The notes below the pieces were generated by a model. That model was not told the origin of the DNA, ran no database searches, and worked only from the letters and a program-made list of their open reading frames with translations. Below, piece by piece: positions 1-8,605 of a stretch of DNA of 64,000 nucleotides (its first letter is position 1; the number at the start of each line of letters is the position of its first letter). This DNA is from Rhodoferax bucti (GTDB lineage: Bacteria > Pseudomonadota > Gammaproteobacteria > Burkholderiales > Burkholderiaceae_C). Both the position numbers and the translations under genes were made by a program. The stretch covers positions 620,001-684,000 of the forward strand of contig NZ_VAHD01000002.1 of NCBI RefSeq assembly GCF_005876985.1. Direction: 5' to 3'.

Positions 1-578
1 AAGCCGGGCTCTTTCAGGCCGCGAGCCAGAGGAATCATCAGCAGTGCGGCGACCGACAATACCAGCAAGGCCTCTTGCCAGCCGAAGTGGCTGATCAAAA
101 AGCCTTCGGTAGGAACCATCAAAAACTGGCCGAACGAGCCCGCTGCTGCGGCCACGCCCATGGCCCAGGAGCGTTTTTCTGCGGGCACATTGCGTCCGAT
201 CACGCCATAAATCACGGCGTAGGTGGTGCCGGCCTGCGCCATGCCGATCAGTATGCCCGTGGCGAGGGTGAACATCAGGGGCGAGGTCGTCAGTGCCATG
301 CCGCACAGGCCTAGGGCATACAGCAGGGCGCCAATGATGATGACCCGGAAGGCCCCGAAGTGGTCGGCCGCCATGCCCGCAAATATCCCGCTCAAGCCCC
401 AGGCCAGGTTCTGAATGGCGAGTGCAAAGGCAAAGGTTTCGCGCGTCCACCCTTGGGCTTGGGTGATCGGTTGCAGCCACAGGCCGAAGCCGTGGCGTAT
501 GCCCATGGACAGCGTCACGATGGTGGCGCCGCACACCAGCACCTGGGACATGGAGAGGGTTTTGGGGGAAGAGCTCAT
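1..578 (-). CDS. MFS transporter, C-terminus cut by the window edge
   Basis: The reading frame runs on the minus strand from an ATG at 578 and is still open at base 1, so about the first 192 residues are present. The protein is strongly hydrophobic with several predicted membrane helices. The segment GMAADHFGAFR fits the loop between helices 2 and 3 of major facilitator transporters (the G-x3-D-x2-G motif A). The overall pattern resembles the oxalate/formate antiporter-like (OFA) branch of the MFS, inner membrane, substrate unknown. A second in-frame ATG lies nine codons downstream (position 551), so the exact start is uncertain. It is divergent from parE. Family assignment is fairly safe; the substrate cannot be predicted. 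Confidence 0.8.
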   Translation of the reverse strand, partial: MSSSPKTLSMSQVLVCGATIVTLSMGIRHGFGLWLQPITQAQGWTRETFAFALAIQNLAWGLSGIFAGMAADHFGAFRVIIIGALLYALGLCGMALTTSPLMFTLATGILIGMAQAGTTYAVIYGVIGRNVPAEKRSWAMGVAAAAGSFGQFLMVPTEGFLISHFGWQEALLVLSVAALLMIPLARGLKEPG

Positions 579-654
579 CCTGCAAATGTAGCCAGTTTCG
601 GCGGATCGTTTGCTGCGGGCGGGACACAGAGCGCCCCTGTCTCGGGTCTAAGAA

Positions 655-690
655 TTGGTATTTGTATGTATGCATATACAGTGGATTGCC
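655..690. promoter_or_regulatory. Possible promoter/operator between the MFS gene and parE
   Basis: The 136-bp divergent gap holds an AT-rich patch in otherwise GC-rich DNA. It includes an imperfect dyad at 663-680 (TGTAT and ATACA arms around an ATGCAT core, 6 of 9 pairs matching). It could be the parE promoter or a site for the regulator of the MFS gene. Only base composition and symmetry support it. Confidence 0.3.
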
Positions 691-714
691 GCAGTTCCCC
701 TACAATCCGCCGCT

Positions 715-2685
715 ATGGCTGTCAAACCCACCCCCGAATATTCTGAATCGTCGATCCGCGTGCTCAAGGGCCTGGAGCCCGTCAAACAGCGCCCGGGCAT
801 GTACACCCGCACCGACAACCCCCTGCACATCATCCAGGAAGTGCTGGACAACGCTGCCGACGAAGCCTTGGCCGGCCACGGCAAGAAAATCAAAGTCACC
901 CTGCACGCCGACGGCTCCGTCAGCGTGGAAGACGATGGCCGCGGCATTCCCTTCGGCATGCACCCGGAGGAAAACGCCCCGGTGATCGAGCTGGTGTTCA
1001 CCCGCCTGCACGCGGGCGGTAAGTTCGACAAAGGCAAGGGTGGCGCTTACAGCTTTTCCGGCGGCCTGCACGGCGTCGGTGTGTCAGTGACTAACGCGCT
1101 TGGGAAGCGCCTGGAAGCCACCAGCTACCGCGAAGGCTCCGTCGCTCATCTGGTGTTTGAAGGCGGCGACGTGACCGAGGCCCTGCAAGTGCGCAAGGCC
1201 GGTGACGGCGACCGCAAGCAAGGCACCACCGTGCGGGTGTGGCCGGATGCCAAGTATTTTGAATCCGCCGTCCTGCCCATGGGCGAGCTGACCCACCTGC
1301 TGCGCAGCAAAGCGGTGCTGATGCCGGGCGTCAGCGTGACGCTGGTGAATGAAAAGACCAAGGAAAGCCAGAACTGGCTCTACAAGGGCGGCCTGAAAGA
1401 CTACCTGGGTCAGACTCTGAGCGCAGACCCCGTCATCCCCATGTTTGATGGTGAAGGCTTTGCCGATGGCAACAACGACACCTTTGCCGAAGGTGAGGGC
1501 GCAACCTGGTGCGTGGCCTTTACCGAAGATGGCGCTCCGGTGCGCGAAAGCTATGTGAACCTGATTCCCACCAGCGCGGGCGGCACGCACGAAAGCGGCT
1601 TGCGCGATGGCTTGTTCCAAGCCGTCAAAAGCTTTATCGAGTTCCACAGCCTGCTGCCCAAGGGCGTCAAGCTCATGCCCGAAGACGTGTTCGCCCGCGC
1701 CAGCTATGTGCTGAGCGCCAAGGTGCTGGACCCGCAGTTCCAAGGTCAGATCAAAGAGCGCCTCAATTCGCGCGACGCGGTGCGCCTGGTCAGCAGCTTT
1801 GTGCGTCCCGCGCTGGAGCTGTGGCTGAACCAGCATGTGGACTACGGCAAAAAGCTGGCCGAACTGGCCATCAAAGCCGCGCAGACCCGCCAGAAGGCCG
1901 GCCAGAAGGTCGAAAAGCGCAAGAGCAGCGGTGTGGCCGTGCTGCCCGGCAAGCTCACCGACTGCGAGAGCCGCGACATTGCCTACAACGAGGTGTTCCT
2001 GGTCGAGGGCGATTCCGCCGGCGGCAGCGCCAAAATGGGCCGCGACAAGGAAAACCAGGCCATCCTGCCCCTGCGTGGCAAGGTGCTCAACACTTGGGAG
2101 GTGGACCGTGACCGCTTGTTTGCCAACACCGAAATCCACGACATCTCGGTCGCCATCGGCGTAGACCCGCACGGCCCCAACGACACGCCCGACCTGAGCG
2201 GCCTGCGTTACGGCAAGGTCTGCATCTTGAGTGATGCGGACGTGGACGGCTCCCACATCCAGGTGCTGCTGCTCACGCTGTTCTTCCGCCACTTCCCCAA
2301 GCTCATCGAAACCGGCCATGTGTTTGTGGCCCGCCCCCCGTTGTTCCGGGTCGATGCGCCGGCCCGCGGCAAAAAGCCCGCCAGCAAGGCCTATGCGCTG
2401 GACGAAGGCGAGCTCACCGCCATCCTGGACAAGCTGCGCAAAGAAGGCGTTCGCGAAGGCGCCTGGTCCATCAGCCGCTTCAAAGGCCTGGGCGAGATGA
2501 ATGCCGAACAACTGTGGGACACCACCCTGAACCCCGACACCCGCCGCTTGCTGCCGGTGATGCTGGGCGCTGTCAACTTCGGCGACACCGAAGCGCTGAT
2601 CACCAAGCTCATGGGCAAGGGCGAGGCATCGTCCCGCCGCGAGCTGATGGAGCTGCATGGCGACTCGGTAGAGATCGACGTCTGA
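715..2685 (+). CDS. parE: DNA topoisomerase IV subunit B
   Basis: ATPase subunit of topoisomerase IV, the type IIA enzyme that decatenates daughter chromosomes. I start at the ATG at 715 (MAVKPTPEYSESS, 656 aa), which fits ParE length; an open frame extends 20 codons further up to 655 without family-like sequence. GHKL ATPase motifs are DNAADEA near residue 45, DGRGIP near 74 and GGLHGVGVSVTNAL near 115. The TOPRIM domain follows with EGDSAGG near residue 430 and DADVDGSH near 506. ParE rather than GyrB is inferred from the parC gene immediately downstream. Its TGA overlaps the ATG of the next frame by one base, suggesting co-transcription. Confidence 0.96.
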   Translation: MAVKPTPEYSESSIRVLKGLEPVKQRPGMYTRTDNPLHIIQEVLDNAADEALAGHGKKIKVTLHADGSVSVEDDGRGIPFGMHPEENAPVIELVFTRLHAGGKFDKGKGGAYSFSGGLHGVGVSVTNALGKRLEATSYREGSVAHLVFEGGDVTEALQVRKAGDGDRKQGTTVRVWPDAKYFESAVLPMGELTHLLRSKAVLMPGVSVTLVNEKTKESQNWLYKGGLKDYLGQTLSADPVIPMFDGEGFADGNNDTFAEGEGATWCVAFTEDGAPVRESYVNLIPTSAGGTHESGLRDGLFQAVKSFIEFHSLLPKGVKLMPEDVFARASYVLSAKVLDPQFQGQIKERLNSRDAVRLVSSFVRPALELWLNQHVDYGKKLAELAIKAAQTRQKAGQKVEKRKSSGVAVLPGKLTDCESRDIAYNEVFLVEGDSAGGSAKMGRDKENQAILPLRGKVLNTWEVDRDRLFANTEIHDISVAIGVDPHGPNDTPDLSGLRYGKVCILSDADVDGSHIQVLLLTLFFRHFPKLIETGHVFVARPPLFRVDAPARGKKPASKAYALDEGELTAILDKLRKEGVREGAWSISRFKGLGEMNAEQLWDTTLNPDTRRLLPVMLGAVNFGDTEALITKLMGKGEASSRRELMELHGDSVEIDV

Positions 2686-2710
2686 TGCCCCTGCTTGCTG
2701 CTGTGTCACG

Positions 2711-2767
2711 TTTTGCTATGAAAAAAGTAGCTGCTTGCGCATGTTTGATGAGCGCTGCAGCCACTTT
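2711..2767 (+). repeat. Dispersed Comamonadaceae-type repeat, copy 1 (inside a CDS)
   Basis: Matches the pattern shared by all copies: TTTGCTAT, a few A/T-rich bases, then gtagctgcttgcgca, a short variable part, gagcgct and a final run ending in TTTT. This copy overlaps the signal-peptide codons of the lytic transglycosylase. Confidence 0.75.
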
Positions 2768-3587
2768 TGATGCCAAAGCCGATGTGTGGGTCTATGTGGA
2801 CCCGCAGGGGCAGACGCACTTTTCCGCAGAGCAAACGGACGAGCGCTTCAGCTTGTTTTTCCGCGCCTCCCTCCGTGCGCAGTCAAAGGGCGCCGAGGCT
2901 GCTGCCCCCGAGGCGGCGGTGCCGGAGGGGCCGGAACTGTCGCCCAAGCTGGCGGCCTTTTTTGATAACTCCCCGCGCTACCGCAAAGCCCAGCCTTTGT
3001 TGCAAGAGGCCGCCCGCAAGTACCGCCTGGACTACGAGCTGCTCAAGGCGCTGGTGACTACCGAGTCCGGCTTTGAGCCGACTGCTGTGTCGCCCAAAGG
3101 CGCTATCGGGCTCATGCAGGTCATGCCCGACACAGCACGCCGCTTCGGTGTGGACAGCGACCGCTGGCTGTCGGTGGAGGCCAAGCTGGCCGATCCCAAG
3201 ATCAACGTCGGCATCGGGGCGCGCTACCTGCGCCTGTTGCTTGACCTGTTCCCCGGCCGCACCGATCTGGCACTCGCGGCTTACAACGCAGGCGAGGGCG
3301 CGGTGCAAAAGGCGGGTAACAAAGTGCCCAATTTCAAAGAAACCCAGAACTACGTGGCCACCGTCACGGAGCTCTACGCTGCGCTCAAACCGCCCGTGGC
3401 GGCACCGCCGGCGGTGGCTACCAAGCGGGTGGTCAACGCCTATGGCGATGGCTATGTGCTGTCGGGTTCGCGCACGGCCTATGTGCTGGCACCCGGCGCC
3501 ATGCCCGGTGGGGCCATCGGACGCGGCAACATGATCACCCCGGCCCTGCCTGTGGCCCCTAAAGAATCCCGGATTGCAGTGGACTGA
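2718..3587 (+). CDS. Secreted lytic transglycosylase (SLT domain)
   Basis: Predicted peptidoglycan-cleaving lytic transglycosylase of the Slt/MltE type, 289 aa from the ATG at 2718; an in-frame ATG at 2685, overlapping the parE stop, would add 11 residues. The N-terminus (MKKVAACACLMSAAAT, then DAKA) looks like a signal peptide, followed by a DUF4124-like start (DVWVYVDPQGQTHFS). The SLT domain covers about residues 80-210, with the catalytic glutamate in TTESGF (residue 116), GAIGLMQVMPDTA, and AAYNAGEGAV near 190. It sits between parE and parC in the same direction. Bases 2711-2767 match the dispersed repeat of this window, so the signal peptide appears to be built from repeat sequence. Confidence 0.9.
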   Translation: MKKVAACACLMSAAATFDAKADVWVYVDPQGQTHFSAEQTDERFSLFFRASLRAQSKGAEAAAPEAAVPEGPELSPKLAAFFDNSPRYRKAQPLLQEAARKYRLDYELLKALVTTESGFEPTAVSPKGAIGLMQVMPDTARRFGVDSDRWLSVEAKLADPKINVGIGARYLRLLLDLFPGRTDLALAAYNAGEGAVQKAGNKVPNFKETQNYVATVTELYAALKPPVAAPPAVATKRVVNAYGDGYVLSGSRTAYVLAPGAMPGGAIGRGNMITPALPVAPKESRIAVD

Positions 3588-3598
3588 ACTGAAGAAAC

Positions 3599-6004
3599 AT
3601 GACTGACCAAACCACGCTCGATTTGATCCCCGAACCCGCTGAACCCACCGGTCCGGTGCCACCCGGTGACGATGGCGAACTCAACCTCGCCACCTACGCC
3701 CAGCGCGCTTACCTCGAGTACGCACTCTCGGTCGTCAAAGGCCGTGCCTTGCCCGATGTGTGCGATGGCCTCAAGCCCGTGCAGCGCCGCATTTTGTACA
3801 GCATGGGCCGCATGGGCCTCGGCTTTGGCGGCGCCAATGGCAACGCGGGTGCCAAGCCGGTCAAGAGCGCCCGCGTGGTGGGCGATGTACTGGGCCGCTT
3901 CCACCCGCACGGCGACCAATCCGCCTACGACGCCCTGGTGCGCATGGCGCAAGATTTTTCTCAGCGCTACCCGCTGGTCGATGGCCAAGGCAACTTCGGT
4001 AGTCGGGATGGCGACGGCGCCGCCGCCATGCGCTACACCGAAGCCCGCCTGGCCAAAATCACCACGCTGCTGCTCGACGAAATCGACCAGGGTACGGTGG
4101 ACTTCCAGCCCAACTACGACGGCTCCACCGAAGAGCCCCGCCAGCTGCCTGCGCGCCTGCCGTTCAGTTTGCTCAACGGCGCCAGCGGCATTGCCGTGGG
4201 CCTGGCCACCGAGATCCCCAGCCACAACCTGCGCGAAGTGGCCGACGCTTGCGTGGCGCTCATCAAGAACGACAAGCTCTCCGACGATGAGCTGTTCACC
4301 CTGATCCCCGGCCCGGATTTCCCCGGTGGCGGCCAGATCATCAGCAGCGCCAGCGACATTGCCGATGCCTACCGCAGCGGCCGCGGCAGCCTCAAGGTAC
4401 GCGCGCGCTGGAAGATTGAAGACCTGGCCCGTGGCCAATGGCAACTGGTGGTCACCGAGCTGCCGCCCGGCGTGAGCAGCCAGCGCGTGCTGGAAGAGAT
4501 TGAAGAACTCACCAACCCCAAGGTCAAAGCCGGCAAAAAAGCCCTGAGCCAGGACCAAACCCAGCTCAAGGCCAGCATTTTGAGCGTGCTGGACGTGGTG
4601 CGTGATGAGTCCAACAAAGACGCGCTGGTGCGCTTGGTGTTTGAGCCCAAGAGCCGTACGGTCGAGCAGCAGGAGCTGATTACCGCGCTCTTGGCGCACA
4701 CCAGCCTGGAGACCTCTTCCCCCATCAACCTCACCATGGTGGGGCTGGACGGCAAACCGGTGCAAAAGTCATTGCGTCAGATGCTGGTGGAGTGGGTGGC
4801 CTTCCGTGCCAGCACCATCGAGCGCCGCAGCCGCCACCGCTTGGGCAAGGTGCTGGACCGCATCCACATCCTGGAAGGCCGCCAAACGGTGTTGCTCAAC
4901 ATCGACGAGGTGATTGCCATCATCCGCAACAGCGACGAGCCCAAGGCCGCGCTGATTGCCCGCTTCAACCTCAGTGATCGCCAGGCCGAAGACATCCTGG
5001 AAATCCGTCTGCGCCAATTGGCGCGCTTGGAAGCCATCAAGATCGAGCAAGAGCTGTCTGAGTTGCGCACTGAGCAAGGCAAGCTGGAAGAAATTCTGGG
5101 CAGCCCCGCCGCACTGCGCCGCTTGATGGTCAAAGAGATTGAGGCGGACGCCAAAGTGTTTGCCGACCCACGCCGCACGCTCATTCAGGCTGAGAAAAAG
5201 GCCGTGGCTGAAGTGAAGGTGGTGGACGAGCCGGTGACGGTGGTGGTGTCTGAAAAAGGCTGGGTGCGTGCCCGCACCGGCCATGGGCACGAGGCGTCTA
5301 CCTTTGTCTTCAAGGCGGGTGACGGCCTGTATGGCACTTTTGAGTGCCGCACGGTGGACACGCTGCTGGTATTCGGCTCCAACGGGCGTATCTACACCGT
5401 GCCGGTGTCTGCGTTGCCCGGCGGGCGGGGCGATGGCCAGCCGGTCACCACGCTGCTGGAGTTGGAAAGCGGCACGCAAATCCTGTACTACTTTGCCGGC
5501 CCGGCCAGCGCGCAGTTGCTGTTGTCCGGCAGCGGTGGCTACGGCTTTATTGCCAGCGTGGAGAACATGACTTCGCGCCAGAAGGCCGGCAAGGCCTTTG
5601 TGGGCGTGGGCGAGGGCGAAACCCTGTGTGCGCCCTCGGTGGTGTCGGGTGCGCAAGGCAAGGTCACTGTGGCGGGTACGCCGTCAGCTTTAGTGGCGCC
5701 TGCGACCCACGTGGCCTGCGCGTCCACCGGCGGGCGCATCCTGACCTTTGAGATCACCGAACTCAAGACCATGACCAACGGTGGCCGCGGCTTGATGCTG
5801 ATCGATCTGGAAGCCAAAGACACCCTGGCCGGCGCTGCCGCCTACACCCGCAGCATCCGCATTGACGGTATCGGCCGCGGTGGCAAAGAGCGCGACGAAA
5901 CTCTAGAGATTCGCAGCCTCAACAATGCCCGCGCCGCCCGTGGCCGCAAGGGCAAAGCGGCGGACTTGGGCTTCAAGCCGAACCGGATTACGCGGGTGGA
6001 GTGA
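3599..6004 (+). CDS. parC: DNA topoisomerase IV subunit A
   Basis: DNA-breaking subunit of topoisomerase IV, 801 aa. The winged-helix breakage-reunion domain begins near residue 30 ([20 protein letters not shown]). The active-site tyrosine is in MRYTEARL (residue 146), inside [19 protein letters not shown] long coiled-coil segment carrying [13 protein letters not shown] precedes a C-terminal beta-propeller from about residue 530. The canonical GyrA box is not apparent, consistent with ParC. The ATG at 3599 is 11 bases after the transglycosylase stop and is preceded by GAAGAAA. With parE it forms the complete enzyme; the three genes are probably one operon. Confidence 0.96.
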   Translation: MTDQTTLDLIPEPAEPTGPVPPGDDGELNLATYAQRAYLEYALSVVKGRALPDVCDGLKPVQRRILYSMGRMGLGFGGANGNAGAKPVKSARVVGDVLGRFHPHGDQSAYDALVRMAQDFSQRYPLVDGQGNFGSRDGDGAAAMRYTEARLAKITTLLLDEIDQGTVDFQPNYDGSTEEPRQLPARLPFSLLNGASGIAVGLATEIPSHNLREVADACVALIKNDKLSDDELFTLIPGPDFPGGGQIISSASDIADAYRSGRGSLKVRARWKIEDLARGQWQLVVTELPPGVSSQRVLEEIEELTNPKVKAGKKALSQDQTQLKASILSVLDVVRDESNKDALVRLVFEPKSRTVEQQELITALLAHTSLETSSPINLTMVGLDGKPVQKSLRQMLVEWVAFRASTIERRSRHRLGKVLDRIHILEGRQTVLLNIDEVIAIIRNSDEPKAALIARFNLSDRQAEDILEIRLRQLARLEAIKIEQELSELRTEQGKLEEILGSPAALRRLMVKEIEADAKVFADPRRTLIQAEKKAVAEVKVVDEPVTVVVSEKGWVRARTGHGHEASTFVFKAGDGLYGTFECRTVDTLLVFGSNGRIYTVPVSALPGGRGDGQPVTTLLELESGTQILYYFAGPASAQLLLSGSGGYGFIASVENMTSRQKAGKAFVGVGEGETLCAPSVVSGAQGKVTVAGTPSALVAPATHVACASTGGRILTFEITELKTMTNGGRGLMLIDLEAKDTLAGAAAYTRSIRIDGIGRGGKERDETLEIRSLNNARAARGRKGKAADLGFKPNRITRVE

Positions 6005-6021
6005 TGAAGCTGGATTCGTTT

Positions 6022-6036
6022 CTCCCAAATTGGGAG
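6022..6036. promoter_or_regulatory. Palindrome upstream of higBA, probable autoregulatory operator
   Basis: CTCCCAA-A-TTGGGAG is a 7-bp perfect inverted repeat around one central base, nine bases before the higB ATG. HigA-type antitoxins repress their own operon by binding such palindromes over the promoter. It also overlaps the only place for a ribosome-binding site (GGGAG). Inferred, not tested. Confidence 0.6.
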
Positions 6037-6044
6037 TAAAATTA

Positions 6045-6353
6045 ATGCGTGTGATTGCGAAAAGTACGCTGGTCAATTTTTGGAGTCAGCCCGGGCGGGC
6101 TGATTCCAAAGGCGCGTTGCAAAGTTGGCATGACGAAGCGCTAAAAGCAGATTGGCTGACCCCGCAAGACATCAAAGACCAATACAGCAGTGCAAGCATC
6201 TGCGGCAACAACCGTGTGGTGTTCAATATCGCAGGAAACAAGTACCGCTTGGTCGTGGAAATGCAATACCGGGCGGGTATTGCTTGGGTGAAGTTTGTGG
6301 GCACCCATGCCCAATACGACCAGATCAACGTGGAGACCGTCAATGACTATTAA
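6045..6353 (+). CDS. higB: HigB-type mRNA interferase toxin
   Basis: 102-residue protein of the HigB family (RelE-like fold, ribosome-associated mRNA cleavage in studied members). The ATG at 6045 gives MRVIAKSTLVNFW. The family pattern is seen in DIKDQYSSASICGNNRVVFNI, followed by AGNKYRLVVEMQYRAGIAW and VKFVGTHAQYDQ at the C-terminus. An open frame continues upstream into the end of parC but is not homologous, so the start after the palindrome is preferred. The toxin gene comes first and overlaps the antitoxin start by 11 bp, the usual higBA order. Confidence 0.85.
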   Translation: MRVIAKSTLVNFWSQPGRADSKGALQSWHDEALKADWLTPQDIKDQYSSASICGNNRVVFNIAGNKYRLVVEMQYRAGIAWVKFVGTHAQYDQINVETVNDY

Positions 6354-6699
6354 GCCGATTCGCAACGACGACGACTTGCGTGCTGCGTTCAAGCGGCTTG
6401 AACTGGTGTTTCAGGCACCTGAGGGCTCGGAACAAGCCGATGAAATGGAAATATGGGTCACGCTCATTGAGTCCTACGAGCGCAAACACTTTCCGATTGG
6501 CCCGGCAGACCCGGTAGAGGCCATCAAGTTCAGGATGGAGCAGCAAAACCTCACACCCAAAGACTTAGAGCCTTTTTTGGGTTCTAGCGGCAGGGTTTCT
6601 GAAATTCTCAACCGCAAACGCCGCTTGAGTTTGCAGATGGTGCGCAAGCTACACGATGGGTTGCATATTCCTTTTGAGAGCTTGCTGTCGGGGGCATAG
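6343..6699 (+). CDS. higA: HigA-type antitoxin, XRE family
   Basis: 118-residue antitoxin starting at the ATG at 6343, inside the last codons of higB. The N-terminal half (MTIKPIRNDDDLRAAFKRLE) is the toxin-neutralising type of helix seen in YgjM-like antitoxins. The C-terminal half carries an XRE helix-turn-helix from about residue 65 (RMEQQNLTPKDLEPFLG, then GRVSEILNRKRRLSLQMVRK). It should bind HigB and repress the operon through the palindrome at 6022-6036. Translational coupling by overlap fits the need for stoichiometric antitoxin. Confidence 0.85.
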   Translation: MTIKPIRNDDDLRAAFKRLELVFQAPEGSEQADEMEIWVTLIESYERKHFPIGPADPVEAIKFRMEQQNLTPKDLEPFLGSSGRVSEILNRKRRLSLQMVRKLHDGLHIPFESLLSGA

Positions 6700-6962
6700 C
6701 CGGGACATTGCTCAACCAGGGAAATCATGCTGGCACCGGGGCTAAACGACTGTGTGAATTTTGCTCGCAACCAACTTGAGCCAGCGTTGAGTCCTAGATT
6801 GACTGAGATGACACTATCCGATTCGCCCCAGAGTTCGATGCAAAACATTGGACGACGGTCATAGTAAAAAACGTTAGCTTAATTGCCCGAATGTAGTTAT
6901 GGCGTAGTGTTTTAAACAGTGTTTTTGCAAGAAGATAAAACAAGTAATTGATTGGAGATTTA
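6700..6962. other. AT-rich gap between higBA and the methyltransferase remnant
   Basis: No convincing gene. A 45-codon frame from the ATG at 6727 to the TAG ending at 6864 has no recognisable features and may be a fragment of a lost gene. The distal part is markedly AT-rich (for example a stretch around 6908-6945) and probably carries the promoter for the methyltransferase remnant; GGAG at 6953-6956 precedes its GTG start. Confidence 0.4.
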
Positions 6963-7485
6963 GTGAGCACAAGTAAGCGTGAAAACACCCCTTCAAAGAC
7001 ATCTATGAAGCCGTTAAAGCTGGTGTCTTTGTTCAGTGGGGGGGGGGGGCTTGATTTAGGTCTTGAAGCCGCTGGATTCGAGACGGTATATGCAACAGAT
7101 AGTCGCGCGTTACAAAGCGTTGGTTCATGGCGAGCGCGACTCCAAAACCCGCATTAACAAACTGGACCCAGCCAGGCCTAGTTACACCATCATTGTGGGG
7201 TCAGATAAGGGTGGCGGAAAAGGGCATGTGCACCCAACTGAACCACGGGAAGTATCTCCGCGAGAGTCTGCCAGGATGCAAACGTTCCCGGACTGGTGGG
7301 AGTTTTCTGGGACGTCGCGACATCCCATTCGCCAAGTTGGCAATGCCGTCCCCCCAATTCTTGCTGCCGTCATTGGTAGGGAAATCGCTCACCAGATATT
7401 TAAACGACCTAGAAAATCTTTGCGTGAAATTGTTGATGTCCTTGGACAGCAACATCTTTTCGAGGAGAACCTCGATGCTTTATAG
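6963..7485 (+). pseudogene. C5-cytosine DNA methyltransferase with internal deletion and frameshift
   Basis: The first frame (GTG 6963 to 7157) carries motif I of cytosine-5 methyltransferases, SLFSGGGGLDLGLEAAGF, the AdoMet-binding start. A second frame, readable to 7485, carries the C-terminal motifs IX-X: RINKLDPARPSYTIIVG, PREVSPRESARMQTFPDWW and RQVGNAVPP. Between them the catalytic PCQ motif, ENV and the target-recognition domain are missing. Only about 175 codons remain of the 300 or more expected. The two halves are in different frames joined near 7100-7135. A run of 12 G at 7038-7049 encodes the glycines of motif I. The enzyme cannot be active. Confidence 0.85.
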
Positions 7486-8009
7486 CCCCTGGACCAAAAT
7501 AGATAACGGGCGAGAAGGGCTTTGGAAAAATAAAGTATGGATGGGTGGCCGTTAGTAACCTGCGTGCGACTCCGTTAAGAGAGACATTTGTCGTGGTAGG
7601 TTGGGTCAAAAGTGACGCCCATTTGCAGTGGATTGAGTCCAAAGGTAAGTACAACTTCCGCATGGGCAGCGCAGTGGGCGGGTTGCGGCTGTCGGCGCAG
7701 GTGGTGGGGGCAACTTATTTGTTGCTGCATGGCAGCAACGGACAAGCTGTCCCGGGGCTATTCAGAATCCAAAATCCTGAATCGGGCCCTCGAGTCCATA
7801 CCGCCGAAGATTTGAGTGCAATGGGTTACCCGACTACGCCAACGCAGGCTTCGTATTTGGTGTACGACGTGGTGCGGGCTGAAGAGTTTGAATCAATGGG
7901 TTGGGATATGTCTGCTCTGGCAAGCAAGCCGGACAAGGCCGAGCAAGGGCATCCGTTTGCAATTTCGCTATTGGATTTAATGCTCGTCAGCAAGAAAATA
8001 TGCTCCTAA
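7475..8009 (+). pseudogene. Unrecognised gene after the methyltransferase, probably frameshifted
   Basis: A frame opens at ATG 7475, overlapping the methyltransferase stop by 11 bp, reads MLYSPWTKIDNGREGLW and ends at 7555. A second frame continues from GTG 7545 to 8009 (154 aa: VSNLRATPLRETFVVVGW, SKGKYNFRMGSAVGGLR, ATYLLLHGSNGQAVPGLF). The overlap at the methyltransferase end and the lack of a good ribosome-binding site for GTG 7545 suggest one original gene broken near 7540-7555. Its position suggests a restriction-system partner, but I recognise no nuclease motif. The stop codon TAA (8007-8009) lies within the dispersed repeat, so the natural C-terminus may also be lost. If intact, GTG 7545 is the start. 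Confidence 0.5.
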
Positions 8010-8055
8010 ATTAGGAGCATCTAGCGCATATACCGCATGCGCTAGAGCCAAATTT
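7998..8055 (+). repeat. Dispersed Comamonadaceae-type repeat, copy 2
   Basis: Variant with a strong palindrome TGCTCCTAA-A-TTAGGAGCA (8001-8019) followed by ctagcgcata and gcgctagagccaaatttc. It replaces the GCTAT/ATAGC hairpin of other copies by GCTCC/GGAGC, keeping the pairing. Confidence 0.8.
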
Positions 8056-8057
8056 CA

Positions 8058-8510
8058 TTAAGAACAAACCCCCACCATCCGTCCGGTCCACTTGCCGTAA
8101 AGCTTGACGGGAACTGCTTGGCCGCCGGCGGCGGGCGGCATCATGATGGTGCTGGTGGAGACGAGGTCGATGTCGTAACTGCGGTTGTCGTAGCGGCCGT
8201 CCACTTTCATCTGCACTTGGGTTTCGGTAGCGCAGCTGATGGTGCCGCTGATCTTGCCCATGCTCACGGTCAGGCTCTGTACCGAGCATTGCGCCGCTGC
8301 TATTTGTTGGCGTGCGTTGCTCTCCCAGTCGGTCGCGTCTTCCTTGGTCAGGCAGCCCCGTTTGTCGCTCATGGTGCGCCAGTTGGTGCGATCGACCGAC
8401 AGTTTGGTGACACCCACCCACATGCCGGGGTCGGGGCGGATGTTGTCGCCGGCTTGGGCGAAGGTGCTCACCAAGACTAGGGCGAGGGCGATGCGTGTCA
8501 TGCGTCTCAT
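8058..8510 (-). CDS. Secreted DUF3617-like protein
   Basis: About 150 aa from ATG 8510 (alternative ATG 8501). The N-terminus MRRMTRIALALVLVSTFAQAG is a clear Sec signal peptide. The mature part starts DNIRPDPGMWVGVTKL and contains RGCLTKEDA and a C-terminal KLYGKWTGRMVGVCS. The layout (small periplasmic protein, paired cysteines, GxW near the start and end) fits the DUF3617 family, whose function is unknown. It is flanked on both sides by repeat copies and stands alone on the minus strand. Family call is moderate; no function is inferred. Confidence 0.7.
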   Translation of the reverse strand: MRRMTRIALALVLVSTFAQAGDNIRPDPGMWVGVTKLSVDRTNWRTMSDKRGCLTKEDATDWESNARQQIAAAQCSVQSLTVSMGKISGTISCATETQVQMKVDGRYDNRSYDIDLVSTSTIMMPPAAGGQAVPVKLYGKWTGRMVGVCS

Positions 8511-8605
8511 GGGTGCAAGTGCTTCCGGCAAAAAGAAAGCCGCAGTCTATGGACCGGGGGCTTGGGTGCCTATCCCCCAAACGGGTGATTTACGCTTACT
8601 CACAA

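Noticed and set aside
1084..2709. 541-codon frame antisense to parE
   Set aside because: Shadow of parE third-position GC bias with His/Gln-rich nonsense translation.
6474..6848. Minus-strand 124-codon frame over higA
   Set aside because: Antisense to a well-supported antitoxin gene; no family features.
7038..7049. G12 tract as a phase-variation switch for the methyltransferase
   Set aside because: Residues needed directly after the tract (LDLGLEAAGF) are in the present frame, and the catalytic core is deleted, so changing tract length cannot produce an active enzyme.
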